Numbered from the stretch's first letter, positions 17,455 to 26,575 are shown. The stretch: DNA of 64,000 nucleotides from CAZUZS01 sp964624795 (GCA_964624795.1 CAZUZS010000012.1:16632-80631); one strand, 5' to 3'. Program-made: numbers and translations. Notes: generated from the sequence alone by a model not told the origin.

Positions 17455-19038
17455 TCAACTTCGCAGGTGGGCCGCCAGATTCAGGGATGCTTTCCGCAAT
17501 TCCGCTGCATTCGGCATATTTTTGCTGCGCATCAGTTCCTCCGTCATCGCCATCTGCCTGTCCCTGTTCATTCCCGCTGCGGCGTGAATCTGATGATTTT
17601 TGACATAGAAAGCGATGAAGTCCCGCTTGGCGACGTCGCCATGAACAATGACCTCCTCCCAATCCCTGACATGGCCCACATAGCGCAGGCTTTGGCCAGC
17701 CTGCACAGTCCAGAAAAACGGGACGCTTTCGAAGGGCGTTTCTTTGCCGGCCATGTTATGGGCGGCATAACGCCCCTGCTGCAGGGCAGTTCGCCAATGC
17801 TCGATGCGGATGCCCAGCCCGGTGTGCCAGTCAGGAAATGTGGCAATATCTCCGGCGGCATAAACATCGTTCTTCACATGAAAATAGCGATCCACCTTCA
17901 CGCTGCCGTCCGGCTCGGTGTCAATATCCCGCAAATAGTCAGTCACCGGTTCCACGCCGACTCCGACAATTACCAGATCGGCCTCCAGGCGGCTGCCATC
18001 CTCCAGCACAATGGCGGCGACTTTATCCTGCCCCTCAAAACTGGCGGCGGTGTGCCCAAGGCGAAATTTTACCCCGTTTTCGCGATGAAGTGCCTGTAAC
18101 ATTTCGCCAATCTCCCGCCCGAAAACGGCTTCGAAAGGAACTGTTTCTGGCGCCACCACCGTAACTGGAATGTTGCGGTGGCGAAGGCTGGCGGCAGTTT
18201 CCATGGCAATAAAGCTGGCGCCAATCACTACCGCGTTTTTCGAATTTTTGCTGGCCTCGATGATGGCGTCCGAATCATCGAAACTGCGCAGGGTAAAAAC
18301 ATTTTTCAAATCGGCGCCGGGGATATTCAGGCGGCGAGGCCTGCCACCGGTAGCCAGTAAAACCTTATCATATTGAATCCGGCTGCCGTCTTCCAGCAGA
18401 ACTTCCTTCGCTTTGCTGTCCAGCGAAAGGAAACGGCTCTGCTTTCGCAAATCGATATCATGCGCCCGGTAGAAATCTTCCGGGCGCAGCGGCATCCATT
18501 CCTCTTCCGCCTCACCCTGCAGATAATCCTTGCTCAGGTTGGGGCGGTCGTAAGGTACCCGGTTTTCATAGGTCAGCATGATGATTTTGCCCCGGTAGCC
18601 ATCTTCCCGCAAGGTTTGTGCAGCGGAGTTTGCGGCGGCGCCAGCGCCCAAAAACAGGAAGGTTCGGCCGTCGCTCCCTTCATCCTGTTTAACCATGCCG
18701 GGAAGGCGGTTGCCCTCCATCTGCTCCGGAAGGCGGACAATAATTTCCTCTCCATCAACTTTTACCTCGTACCGGGGCAATGCGTCGTGAGCCGGCGGTT
18801 CCTGCAAATCGCCGGTTTTGGCATGGAAGCAGGCGTGGTGCCAGGGGCAGACAATTCTGTCGCCATGTAAAATGCCCTGGTCAAGCGGCGCCCCGTAATG
18901 GGTGCAGTAGGCGCCCAGCGCATGCAACTTGCCGTCGATGCGGGCAAGCAGCACGTCGCTTCCTTCGGCAGAAAATATTTTCATCTCGCCGTCTTTCAGA
19001 TCACTTGTTCTTGCGACAACCGCGTCTCGATATTTCAT
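17455..19038 (-). CDS. Rieske [2Fe-2S] - FAD/NAD(P) reductase fusion, AIFM3-like
   Basis: A 527-residue redox protein. Residues 1-105 are a Rieske domain with C45-x-H47 and C64-x-x-H67 (CTHYGAPL and CPWHHACF), binding a [2Fe-2S] cluster. Residues 125-430 are a two-dinucleotide-domain FAD reductase (GAGAAA at 131-136, YDRPNLSKDYL, and a second Rossmann motif in VVIGASFIAMETAASL). A C-terminal reductase domain completes it. The architecture equals AIF-like AIFM3/Nfrl and ferredoxin reductases of Rieske oxygenases. AAGGAG lies before the ATG. Together with the flavoprotein seven bases downstream it may form an electron-supply and oxidoreductase pair; the substrate is unknown. Confidence 0.88.
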   Translation of the reverse strand: MKYRDAVVARTSDLKDGEMKIFSAEGSDVLLARIDGKLHALGAYCTHYGAPLDQGILHGDRIVCPWHHACFHAKTGDLQEPPAHDALPRYEVKVDGEEIIVRLPEQMEGNRLPGMVKQDEGSDGRTFLFLGAGAAANSAAQTLREDGYRGKIIMLTYENRVPYDRPNLSKDYLQGEAEEEWMPLRPEDFYRAHDIDLRKQSRFLSLDSKAKEVLLEDGSRIQYDKVLLATGGRPRRLNIPGADLKNVFTLRSFDDSDAIIEASKNSKNAVVIGASFIAMETAASLRHRNIPVTVVAPETVPFEAVFGREIGEMLQALHRENGVKFRLGHTAASFEGQDKVAAIVLEDGSRLEADLVIVGVGVEPVTDYLRDIDTEPDGSVKVDRYFHVKNDVYAAGDIATFPDWHTGLGIRIEHWRTALQQGRYAAHNMAGKETPFESVPFFWTVQAGQSLRYVGHVRDWEEVIVHGDVAKRDFIAFYVKNHQIHAAAGMNRDRQMAMTEELMRSKNMPNAAELRKASLNLAAHLRS

Positions 19039-19101
19039 TTAGCTATCTCCTTCCGCTGTTCCAACTTCTTTGCATTTAATATGAGAAACAAATAAGCACT
19101 G

Positions 19102-19530
19102 TTATCGGCTATACAAACCGATCAACTCGGCTTTTTCCAGGATGTGGCTTTCCATCGCTTTTTCCACGTCTTTTTTGCTGCACCCTTCCTTAAGGGAAAG
19201 TTCGGTGTCCAGTGCATAGAGTTTGAAAAAATAGCGGTGCGTTCCTCCCGGCGGGCACGGCCCTCCGAAATCTTCCCGCTTGAAATCATTCATCCCCTGC
19301 ATTCCGGGGATGCTGTCTTCATCGATCTGGGAAATGGTGGGGATATTGAAAACCACCCAGTGCACCCAGGTGCGTCCCGGCGCATCCGGGTCATCAACAA
19401 TCAGCGCCAGCGATTCCGTGCCGTCCGGTATATCTTCGATATTGAGCTCAGGATTGATATCATCCCCGTCGCATGTAAATTTAGATGGTATCATTTCATT
19501 GTGCTTGAATTCCGGGCTTGACAATTTCAT
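19102..19530 (-). CDS. YbhB/YbcL-family PEBP-like protein
   Basis: A 142-residue protein of the phosphatidylethanolamine-binding/Raf-kinase-inhibitor-like family. The two ligand-pocket motifs are present: DDPDAPGRTWVHWVVFNIP and GGPCPPGGTHRYFFKLYALD. No signal peptide is seen, so it is probably cytosolic. The physiological role in bacteria is unknown. GAGGAGGG precedes the ATG. It lies 63 bases from the Rieske gene, in the same orientation. Confidence 0.93.
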   Translation of the reverse strand: MKLSSPEFKHNEMIPSKFTCDGDDINPELNIEDIPDGTESLALIVDDPDAPGRTWVHWVVFNIPTISQIDEDSIPGMQGMNDFKREDFGGPCPPGGTHRYFFKLYALDTELSLKEGCSKKDVEKAMESHILEKAELIGLYSR

Positions 19531-19661
19531 AGTTCATCCCTCCTCTTATGAATTTTGTTTTGTACCGCAAAACCTGGAAATGCTGCCTCTATTTTGTATC
19601 GGAGGCCCTCATTAAAGTTTCTTTCTCGCTCTCAAAATAAGATGTTTTCAGATCATCGCCG

Positions 19662-20405
19662 TTATTGCCCGCCGGAATTCACCATCTCCTGCAGGCGTAA
19701 AGCATTCTGCGCCGCATAGCCATTCTGGTCGTTGTCGAAATAACAATAGACATCCTTTCCCTGACTCACCCATGTGGAAAACGCGCCCGACCATCCGGCC
19801 AGGGCCGCATCATTGTACTGGCCCTGGTAGGCAGCGCCGGGGCCATGCAGGCGGATATAGATAAAATCAGTGGTAATCTCTTTGGGCGATTGAACCCCGG
19901 CCAGCTCAAAAATACAGAATGCCGCGCCGTACTTATTCAATGTTTCATACGCCTCATCATTCCACCAGCTATCGTCGCGGAATTCAAATGTGTAGCGGCA
20001 TTCATTTGGCAATGCCTCCAGAAATTCCCTCAGCCGCTGCGGGTTGAATGACCAGCGTGGCGGCAACTGGAAAAGAATGGGGCCCATCTTTTTTCCAAGA
20101 CCGGTCACGTTTTCGAAAAACCGGGTTATCGATTGCTGCGGGTCTTTCAATTTTTTCATGTGGGTGATGAACCGGCTGGCTTTAATGGCAAAAATAAAAT
20201 CACCGGGAACGGCTTTTCTCCAATTTTCAAAAGTTTCCCTTTTTGGCAAATGATAAAACGAATTGTTGATCTCCACCGTCCGGAAATGTTGTATGTAGTA
20301 ATCCAGCCACCTGTTCGGTGAGAGATCTTCCGGGTAAAATGTCCCTCGCCAGTGCGTGTAGTTCCAGCCGGAGGTGCCAATGTGGATTTTCTTGTAGTTA
20401 ATCAT
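19662..20405 (-). CDS. DUF72 (YecE-like) protein
   Basis: A 247-residue protein of the DUF72/YecE family, a TIM-barrel-like fold of unconfirmed function. Diagnostic parts are the start IHIGTSGWNYTHWRGTFYP, TVEINNSFYHLP, the FAIKASRFITHMKKL strand, FEFRDDSWW and the final DVYCYFDNDQNGYAAQNA. The ATG at 20405 was preferred to an upstream TTG because members start just before the (I/V)GTSGW motif. Neither start has a good ribosome-binding site. It has no obvious functional partner here. Confidence 0.92.
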   Translation of the reverse strand: MINYKKIHIGTSGWNYTHWRGTFYPEDLSPNRWLDYYIQHFRTVEINNSFYHLPKRETFENWRKAVPGDFIFAIKASRFITHMKKLKDPQQSITRFFENVTGLGKKMGPILFQLPPRWSFNPQRLREFLEALPNECRYTFEFRDDSWWNDEAYETLNKYGAAFCIFELAGVQSPKEITTDFIYIRLHGPGAAYQGQYNDAALAGWSGAFSTWVSQGKDVYCYFDNDQNGYAAQNALRLQEMVNSGGQ

Positions 20406-20582
20406 GCCAATCGCAAATTGTTGATTCAACCAAATTCATTTTCCAGGAAGTTCGCCAATCTCAGCCCTTGCCCGTGCTCGCAAATACTCACGGCCTCCCG
20501 GGAAAAGCGGTAGAATCATGTTAACAATTTTTAATGAACATTGGATGAAAACCTATTACCGGCAAGACGGGTCATAGTTGTA

Positions 20583-20704
20583 TTGCAGATCGTGATGGCG
20601 ATCATTTCTCTGCAACTCCGGCCTGTTCCTCTGGGGGCCCGCCGCCACTGTTAGCTGAGAGCAGCCTTGTCGGGAATGTTATCATCCAGATGAGACTTCC
20701 CGAC
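20583..20704 (+). ncRNA. structured element resembling part of a cobalamin riboswitch
   Basis: This lies in the 389-base interval 20406-20794, which has no good gene. On the plus strand the following can be read: TTGCAGA/TCTGCAA (20583-20589 with 20609-20615); TGCAACTCCGG; CCCGCCGCCACTGTTA (20638-20653); GCTG-AGAG-CAGC (20654-20665); and GTCGGGAA/TTCCCGAC (20669-20676 with 20697-20704), enclosing a smaller TCATC/GATGA stem. TGCAAnTCCGG followed by CCCGCnnCCACTGTnA and GAGAGC is like the core of the cobalamin riboswitch. The usual GGTG, GCCACTG and final CAGGAGACCTGCC parts are missing or altered. No plus-strand gene follows. It could be a degenerate or orphaned riboswitch, or a chance resemblance in a structured 3' region. 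Confidence 0.3.
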
Positions 20705-20794
20705 CTACACCGCTTTGATGATCTTCCCCCATGCCCAACTTGCGGAGAACTGGTGTTGCACGGCCTGGCCGAGGAACACAGTTCGGCTTTTCAG

Positions 20795-21871
20795 CTACAT
20801 TCGCCAGCGCCTGCCATCTTTTTTATCAAAAATATAAAGCCTCTTCTCGTCAAAATTTATTCCGACCACCGCTCCTTCTGCAAAGTCAATTTGTTCCGGC
20901 GCTTTGGCGGCCATCTCGTTTCCGCCGACATCCAGATACAGCAGGTTCTCGCTGCCAAGAGAACTGATGAGATTCAGGCGGCCCCTGAATATGCCTTCTT
21001 CCGGTCGGACAATTTGAATGTGTTCGGGGCGCAGGCCGATAACCACATCCTTCGTTTGGATTTTGGTAAAGGCCGCAATCCTCTTTTCAGCGGCTTCCAA
21101 AACTTTTCCATCCAGAAAATTCATTGGCGGAGATCCCATAAATTTGGCTACAAACAGATTTGCCGGGTCATGGTAAATATCGGCAGGTGCCCCGATCTGC
21201 TGTATTTCACCCGCCTGCATAACGGCGATGCGGTCGCCCAGCGACATGGCCTCGGTCTGGTCATGCGTTACATAAATAGTTGTGACACCCAGCTTACGCT
21301 GGATTTGCTTCAGCTCGCTGCGCATGCTGATCCGCAGCAGCGCATCCAGGTTGGAGAGCGGTTCGTCCAGCAGCAACACGTTCGGCTCCCGTACAATGGC
21401 TCTGCCCAACGCCACCCGCTGGCGCTGCCCGCCGCTGAGCTCTCGCGGTTTGGCTTCCAGCAGGGCAGAAATTTCCAGGATCCCGACGATCTGTTCTACC
21501 CGCTCCCGGATTTCACCCTTTCCCATCTTGGCGATTTTCAGGGGAAAGGCTATGTTATCGAAAACCGTCATGTGCGGATAAAGGGCATAACTCTGAAACA
21601 CCATTGCCACATCCCGCTCCCGAGGGCTGAGGAACGTGCGGTTGGGCACCGAGACCACCGTTCTTTCCCCAAACCTGATTTCGCCGTCGCTCGGTTTCTC
21701 GATGCCGGCAATGATGTTCAACAGGGTCGATTTGCCGCAGCCGCTTGGCCCCAGCAAAACGAAAAATGTGCCGGGCGCCAGCTCGAAATCCACCCCTTTC
21801 AGCGCCTGAACGCGGCCCCTGCGAAAGGTGAAAAAATCTTTCTTTATATTATGAATGGCAACCTTTTTCAT
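20795..21871 (-). CDS. sugar ABC transporter ATP-binding protein (MalK/UgpC type)
   Basis: This is the ATPase of an ABC importer, 358 residues from the ATG at 21871. Walker A GPSGCGKST is at 41-49, the signature LSGGQRQ starts at 145, Walker B is LLLDEPLSNLD at 166-176 and the switch histidine is H203 (VTHDQTEAM). The C-terminal TOBE/OB domain (GLRPEHIQI) is typical of carbohydrate importers. A longer frame exists upstream, but this ATG overlaps the permease stop as ATGA and starts the conserved sequence. It is the last gene of the order binding protein - permease - permease - ATPase. Confidence 0.96.
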   Translation of the reverse strand: MKKVAIHNIKKDFFTFRRGRVQALKGVDFELAPGTFFVLLGPSGCGKSTLLNIIAGIEKPSDGEIRFGERTVVSVPNRTFLSPRERDVAMVFQSYALYPHMTVFDNIAFPLKIAKMGKGEIRERVEQIVGILEISALLEAKPRELSGGQRQRVALGRAIVREPNVLLLDEPLSNLDALLRISMRSELKQIQRKLGVTTIYVTHDQTEAMSLGDRIAVMQAGEIQQIGAPADIYHDPANLFVAKFMGSPPMNFLDGKVLEAAEKRIAAFTKIQTKDVVIGLRPEHIQIVRPEEGIFRGRLNLISSLGSENLLYLDVGGNEMAAKAPEQIDFAEGAVVGINFDEKRLYIFDKKDGRRWRM

Positions 21872-22698
21872 CCTTTGACCGCTCCCTGGGTAAGTCCCTG
21901 TATGATGTGCCGCTGGAACACAGCGGCCAGGATGATCATGGGGAGAGTGGCAATCACCGCGCTGGCCATGATGTAGCCCCACGGCACTTGCCCGTGCAAT
22001 CCTTCAAATAGTGCAATGCCCACCGGAATCGTTCTTGCCTTGTAATCGATGGTGAACATCAGCGCAAAGAGGAATTCATTGAACGAATAAATGAAAATAA
22101 GCAGGGCTGTGGAAAAAGCCCCTGGAATGGCCACCGGGAATATAATGCGGGCCAGGATTTGAAATCGCGAAGCGCCATCCACCAGGGCGGCTTTATCCAG
22201 CTCGGTTGAAATTTGCGAGAAATAGCTGAGCATAATCCACAGCGCCAGCGGCAACCCCAAAGTGATGTAGGGAAAAATCAGTGCGGCATAAGTGTTGATC
22301 CAGCCGATGGCGGTCATCAGTTTGAACAGGTAGCCGACGATGCTGATTTGCGGGAACATGGAAAATGCCAGCAGCAGAACCGGGATCAGGATCCGCCCCG
22401 GAAAGCGCAGTCGGGTGATAGCATAGGCGGAAAGGCCGGCAAAAAAGGTAGCGAAGACCGCCGACACAGCCGAAACGATGAGGCTGTTCCGCAGGTAAGC
22501 CAGGATGTGGACAGACTTGGAGGCAAGAATATCCACATAATTTTGCAGGGTAAAAACGAATGAAACCTGAGCCGCCAGGAAATCGGGATTCCTGCCGAAG
22601 GAAACGATTAACATCCACAGAAACGGCAGGCTGCAAAACAGCAGAAGAAGCAGTGCGCCCGAAATTTTCAGAACCGTTTTCAAAGCATCTTCGCTCAT
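21868..22698 (-). CDS. sugar ABC transporter permease (MalG type)
   Basis: A 276-residue inner-membrane permease with six predicted helices. The EAA loop that docks the ATPase reads DKAALVDGASRFQILARIIF, with the conserved glycine. The start ATG at 22698 was chosen because it overlaps the stop of the upstream permease by four bases and the protein then opens with a short charged stretch and a helix (LKISGALLLLLFCSLPFLW). The longer upstream frame is an artefact. Confidence 0.95.
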   Translation of the reverse strand: MSEDALKTVLKISGALLLLLFCSLPFLWMLIVSFGRNPDFLAAQVSFVFTLQNYVDILASKSVHILAYLRNSLIVSAVSAVFATFFAGLSAYAITRLRFPGRILIPVLLLAFSMFPQISIVGYLFKLMTAIGWINTYAALIFPYITLGLPLALWIMLSYFSQISTELDKAALVDGASRFQILARIIFPVAIPGAFSTALLIFIYSFNEFLFALMFTIDYKARTIPVGIALFEGLHGQVPWGYIMASAVIATLPMIILAAVFQRHIIQGLTQGAVKG

Positions 22699-23588
22699 CT
22701 GGCCACCTCTGTGAATTTTCCGAAACGGATGTAGAGCACTGCCAGCAGCGATGCCAGGAGAAACACCAACACCGAGATGGCCGAGCCATATCCAAAATCG
22801 CCGTTTACATAATACCGGAAGGCGTAGAGAGAAAGTGAATTGGTGCTGCCACCCGGCCCGCCGCCGGTGAGCACGTAAACCAGGTCGAAAATCCGGATGG
22901 CGTCGATAGTGCGGAAAAGCAGCGCCACCACAATCACCGGGCGAAGCAGGGGAAGGGTGATCCTGAAGAAGCGCTGAATGAAATTGGCGCCGTCCACCAT
23001 GGCCTGCTGATACAAATCCCGCGGAATGGTGGAAAGACCGGCCATTAGAATGATGGCCATGAACGGAGTGGATTTCCACACGTCGCTGAGCACCAGGGCG
23101 AAAAATGCCCCGGTTGAGGTTCCCAGCCAGTTCACCGGCGAATTGGCCAGTCCCACATGGGTCACCAGAAAATTCAGGACACCGAAATCATAGCTGTAGA
23201 TCAATTCCCAGATTCGCGCCGAGATGGCAATGGGAATGGCCCAGGGAATCAGGACGGCCACCCGCAGCAATCCGCGTCCGGGAATAGCTTCATTTAATGT
23301 AAGCGCGAACAGCATGCCTAATACCAGCTCGATGCTGACTGAGACCAGCACAAAAAGCAGGGTAAACCTGGCCGATTGCCAAAAGCTAACGTCCAGCAGT
23401 AACCGTTTGTAATTGGCCAATCCCAGGAATTTGCCCGGCAGGTAAGTTACATCCCGGAAAAGGCTGGTGATCAGGGTTCCCACCACCGGCAGCAGGATAA
23501 AAACTGCCGCAAAGAGCATCAGCGGCAGGTTGAATATGTAGGCATCACGAATTTCGCGCCGGGTGGAGCTGTCTTCACTTCTGCCCAT
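22695..23588 (-). CDS. sugar ABC transporter permease (MalF type)
   Basis: A 297-residue inner-membrane permease. It opens with a cytosolic stretch (MGRSEDSSTRREIRDAY) and a first helix, then a periplasmic loop with FRDVTYLPGKFLGLANYKRL, typical of MalF/UgpA/LacF-like subunits. The EAA loop is DLYQQAMVDGANFIQRFFRI. The ATG at 23588 overlaps the end of the binding-protein gene by 14 bases; longer frames inside that gene are not used. It pairs with the MalG-type permease to form the channel. Confidence 0.95.
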   Translation of the reverse strand: MGRSEDSSTRREIRDAYIFNLPLMLFAAVFILLPVVGTLITSLFRDVTYLPGKFLGLANYKRLLLDVSFWQSARFTLLFVLVSVSIELVLGMLFALTLNEAIPGRGLLRVAVLIPWAIPIAISARIWELIYSYDFGVLNFLVTHVGLANSPVNWLGTSTGAFFALVLSDVWKSTPFMAIILMAGLSTIPRDLYQQAMVDGANFIQRFFRITLPLLRPVIVVALLFRTIDAIRIFDLVYVLTGGGPGGSTNSLSLYAFRYYVNGDFGYGSAISVLVFLLASLLAVLYIRFGKFTEVAR

Positions 23589-24870
23589 AAATTTTTGTGA
23601 TCTCCTCGATTTCTGTTTGCATTTTCTGCAGCGCTGCCGATGCCGAAATATCCCCTGCCAGGCAACTGTTGGCATAGCGCTGAATTACATCCGAGGCCTG
23701 CGAGTAGTAGGGCAGGTTGGGGCGGGCAACGGCATGCTGGAAAACATCGTGCAGCCGAGAAAGGTGCGGCAGGGTTTTCAGGACTTCCGGATCGCGATAA
23801 ACATCTTCCCGCCCCGGATTCCACCCCAGGTTCAGAACCAGTTTTTTTTGCGCCTGGTAGGAAGTAATAAACCGCACAAACCGCCACGCCCTGTCCTTCA
23901 CATCCGAATAGCGGGAGATGCCGATGTGCCAGCCGCCCAACGTAGAAGCGCTTTCGCCGCCTGCAAAATGGGGCAGCGCTGAAATCCCCACTTTTCCGCG
24001 TACCGGCGACCCTTTGCTCTGATGCAGCTTCCAGGCATACGGCCAGTTCCGCTCAAACAGCGCGTTGCCCTGCTGAAAAGCCCGCCGCACCTGTTCTTCT
24101 TTCATCTCGGTGTATGTATTCGGCGGGGAAATCTTATACTTGTGGATTAAATCCTGCATAAACTGCAACGCAGGAATATTAGGTGGATAATCCAACTGGA
24201 TTTTATTATCAATCATGATGCCGCCGCCGTTGGAAGCAGTGAATTCCAGGAAGTCGCACACCAGCCCCTCGTACTGCGCACCCTGCCAGACAAATCCGTT
24301 AAAGTTCGGATTGCTGTTTCGTTCTTTGGGCTGGATGGCAAGGGAATATTGCAGCAGCTCGTCCCAGGTGGTGGGCGGGCCGGGATAGCCATATTTTTGC
24401 AGCAGATCGGTGCGGTAATAAAGCAGTCCGCCATCCACATAAACCGGCAGGGCGTACAAACTGTCGCCGTACCAATCCACCAACTTGAGGACTCGTTGAA
24501 AGAACGGTTTGGTTGAAGAACTGTCGGCTCCCATGAAGGGATTAAAAGATTGCAGCCATTTTGAATCGGCAAACTGGCCGATCCAGATGACGTCCATCAA
24601 AAAAATATCCGGGTCGGGTTGTTTGGCCTCCAGGGAGATAACCAAACCCTGCCGGCGCTGGTCGGAATCGGTTGGCTGCCGGATTACCTGCACGCGGTAG
24701 CCAGTGTTTTGCTCAAATTCTCCAACCAGCTTTTCCCAGTAATCCACCTCCTGGGGGGCGCCGCCAATCCAGAATGTAAAATTCTTTTCCTCTTGCGCAC
24801 AGCGAAGGGTAACCAAGATCAGAACCGTCACGATGAGTGGCAGGACAAATTTATGTTTCCCGGCGATCAT
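23575..24870 (-). CDS. extracellular sugar-binding protein of ABC importer (family 1)
   Basis: A 431-residue solute-binding protein for the adjacent importer. It has an N-terminal hydrophobic segment (HKFVLPLIVTVLILVTLRCA). The cysteine may be lipid-modified, but Arg at position -1 is a poor lipobox, so anchoring is uncertain. The body follows the maltose/trehalose-binding pattern: FWIGGAPQEVDYWEKLVGEF, PDIFLMDVIWIGQFADSKWL, ALPVYVDGGLLYYRTDLL and GGWHIGISRYS. The sugar cannot be fixed from sequence. Trehalose or maltose is a reasonable guess given treT and malQ elsewhere in the window. ATG 24870 is preferred; a TTG at 24897 is possible, and neither has a clear ribosome-binding site. Confidence 0.9.
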   Translation of the reverse strand: MIAGKHKFVLPLIVTVLILVTLRCAQEEKNFTFWIGGAPQEVDYWEKLVGEFEQNTGYRVQVIRQPTDSDQRRQGLVISLEAKQPDPDIFLMDVIWIGQFADSKWLQSFNPFMGADSSSTKPFFQRVLKLVDWYGDSLYALPVYVDGGLLYYRTDLLQKYGYPGPPTTWDELLQYSLAIQPKERNSNPNFNGFVWQGAQYEGLVCDFLEFTASNGGGIMIDNKIQLDYPPNIPALQFMQDLIHKYKISPPNTYTEMKEEQVRRAFQQGNALFERNWPYAWKLHQSKGSPVRGKVGISALPHFAGGESASTLGGWHIGISRYSDVKDRAWRFVRFITSYQAQKKLVLNLGWNPGREDVYRDPEVLKTLPHLSRLHDVFQHAVARPNLPYYSQASDVIQRYANSCLAGDISASAALQKMQTEIEEITKIYGQK

Positions 24871-25046
24871 GCGAATCAATTGGTTAATTAAAGGCAATCC
24901 GTACTAAGATGAAAATTGAGCAAAGCAGGGAATCACAACTTCAGAATAAGTTTCCGCGGGGCCTCCTCGCCGAACCGAAATGGTTGCTGGGGCGAAGACA
25001 TCTTTCCCGAATGAATCATGTGGCGCAGCAACAGAACCTGGCGCAA

Positions 25047-25128
25047 ACCGTTGAAACGGTCGATAAACCGTTAAAACGGTTCCCCAATAAATCCCCAGAT
25101 CCTTCATGCACCGGGATAAATCCCGGTG
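25047..25128 (-). repeat. palindromic REP-like repeat, copy 1
   Basis: Three hairpins lie just downstream of sodC: ACCGTT-GA-AACGGT (25047-25060), AACCGTT-AA-AACGGTT (25066-25081) and CACCGGGAT-AA-ATCCCGGTG (25109-25128). The last palindrome and the AACCGTT-type hairpin recur at 27261-27318 in the opposite orientation. The surrounding interval 24871-25183 has no supported gene. Confidence 0.65.
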
Positions 25129-25183
25129 TTAATAGCTGTCGTGATCACCTTTTCTGTTGGATCCCGGATCGGATCCACAATTA

Positions 25184-25756
25184 TTATTTGCCAATGGGGT
25201 TACTGGCAATCCCAATCACGCCGCAGGCTATGCGGGGGCCGGCGTTCCCGGATGGCTGGGATTTGTAATCGTCCGGATCCTGATGAATAATCACCGCTCG
25301 TCCAAGAATGGAATGCGAACCACTGAAAGCAAGATCGGCATCGGTCCATTCCACATGAGCCACTTCACCCTCAACCGCCTCAATATTTCCCAGGTCACCA
25401 ACATGATGCTCTTTGGCGGTAGGTGCGCCATGCGCTTTGCCTTCCGGGTTGAAATGGCCGCCAGCCGCCGATGCGTTTTGCCCGCCGCAACTCCCATATT
25501 GATGAATATGGAACCCATGTTCTCCGGGAGTCAGGCCCTCAATGTCGGCAACTACCCGTATTCCACCTTCAACTTTGGTAAAGGTGGCTGTGCCATGTAT
25601 TTGCTCATTTCCCGGCAAACCATGAATTACCGCGATCGCTTTGGCAATTTCGGGTGCCGTTTGCTGCGCCACCGGTTTCTCTTGTTTCCCGCAACCGGCA
25701 AAAAGAAAGAGGAGAATCATCGAACTCCCCAACAGACCATAAATTGTCTTTTTCAT
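25184..25756 (-). CDS. sodC: Cu/Zn superoxide dismutase, lipoprotein form
   Basis: This enzyme converts superoxide to hydrogen peroxide and oxygen outside the cytoplasm. The 190 residues start with a lipoprotein signal ending LFAGC (C22), so it is anchored to a membrane. Copper ligands H83 and H85 lie in HGFHIHQYGSC, the bridging His101 is in AAGGHFNPEGKAHG and further zinc ligands sit in HHVGDLGN. Cys90 and the Cys of RIACGVIG would form the conserved disulfide. AGGAGT lies before the ATG. A second, soluble-looking sodC lies 196 bases upstream in the same orientation. Confidence 0.95.
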   Translation of the reverse strand: MKKTIYGLLGSSMILLFLFAGCGKQEKPVAQQTAPEIAKAIAVIHGLPGNEQIHGTATFTKVEGGIRVVADIEGLTPGEHGFHIHQYGSCGGQNASAAGGHFNPEGKAHGAPTAKEHHVGDLGNIEAVEGEVAHVEWTDADLAFSGSHSILGRAVIIHQDPDDYKSQPSGNAGPRIACGVIGIASNPIGK

Positions 25757-25952
25757 CTTAACAGACTCCTGATTAATATTTTAAAATATCATGGTCAATA
25801 TTCTTAATTCAACTTCAAAACATACTATTTGGGATTATTTAAACAGCATTGGCAACTCCCAGCGCTAACGCGAATCGAAAAGCACGCCATCGAGATTGCA
25901 GGCTGTTCGCATCGCCTCCGGCTTTTGGCTGAGGCGGTCTCGAAACAATCAT

Positions 25953-26507
25953 TTATTGGACAATCCCGATCACACCGCACGCAATACGCGGCCCGGAATT
26001 CCCACTTGGCTGGGTTTTTAGATCATCTTCTCCCTGGTGCACAATCACGGCGCGGCCGATTATTGAGTGCGAACCACTAAATGTGAGAAGAGGATCGATA
26101 AATTCAGCATGGACAGATCCGTCATCTTTTGCGGTAATATTGCCCAGGTCGCCCACGTGGCGTTCCGGGTTATTCAGTCCGCCATGGGGTTTGCCTTCCG
26201 GATTGAAATGGCCGCCGGCCGAGGACGCGTCCAGCGCGCTGCAATCCCCAAATTCGTGGATATGGATGCCATGTTTGCCCGGTGCCAGATCGTACATGTC
26301 CACTATCACCTTCATACCCTCCGGTGTTTTTATGAACATTACATCTCCATGTGCGGTATTTTCACCGGTGGGATACACGACTGCCTGGGCTTCGGTAATA
26401 TCCACCTCTCCGTTTTTAACCTCCGTGCTGTCCTGCGCGTAGCCGGCAAGACTGAAAGCAAAAACCAAGAAAGATACAACCACCATTGTGCGAATATTTC
26501 CTGACAT
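25953..26507 (-). CDS. sodC: Cu/Zn superoxide dismutase, secreted form
   Basis: A 184-residue second Cu/Zn superoxide dismutase. It has an ordinary signal peptide (VVVSFLVFAFSLAGYAQ) and no lipobox, so it is predicted to be free in the periplasm. Metal ligands sit in KHGIHIHEFGDC, SSAGGHFNPEGKPHG and RHVGDLGN, and the Arg-containing end reads GPRIACGVIGIVQ. The ATG at 26507 was chosen over a longer frame because GAGGAGG lies at the right distance. A scaffold gap lies 68 bases upstream of its start, so its promoter may be incomplete in this assembly. Confidence 0.95.
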   Translation of the reverse strand: MSGNIRTMVVVSFLVFAFSLAGYAQDSTEVKNGEVDITEAQAVVYPTGENTAHGDVMFIKTPEGMKVIVDMYDLAPGKHGIHIHEFGDCSALDASSAGGHFNPEGKPHGGLNNPERHVGDLGNITAKDDGSVHAEFIDPLLTFSGSHSIIGRAVIVHQGEDDLKTQPSGNSGPRIACGVIGIVQ

Positions 26508-26575
26508 TGAATACCTCCTCAACTTTTTTCCGGATTCTTGTTTAGAATTTCTGCAATAATATTTCATTTAAAAGA

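Noticed and set aside
20690..21976. 428-codon plus-strand frame opposite the ABC ATPase gene
   Set aside because: It is antisense to a clear ATPase with all motifs. Its own translation has no recognisable domain and a shadow-like composition.
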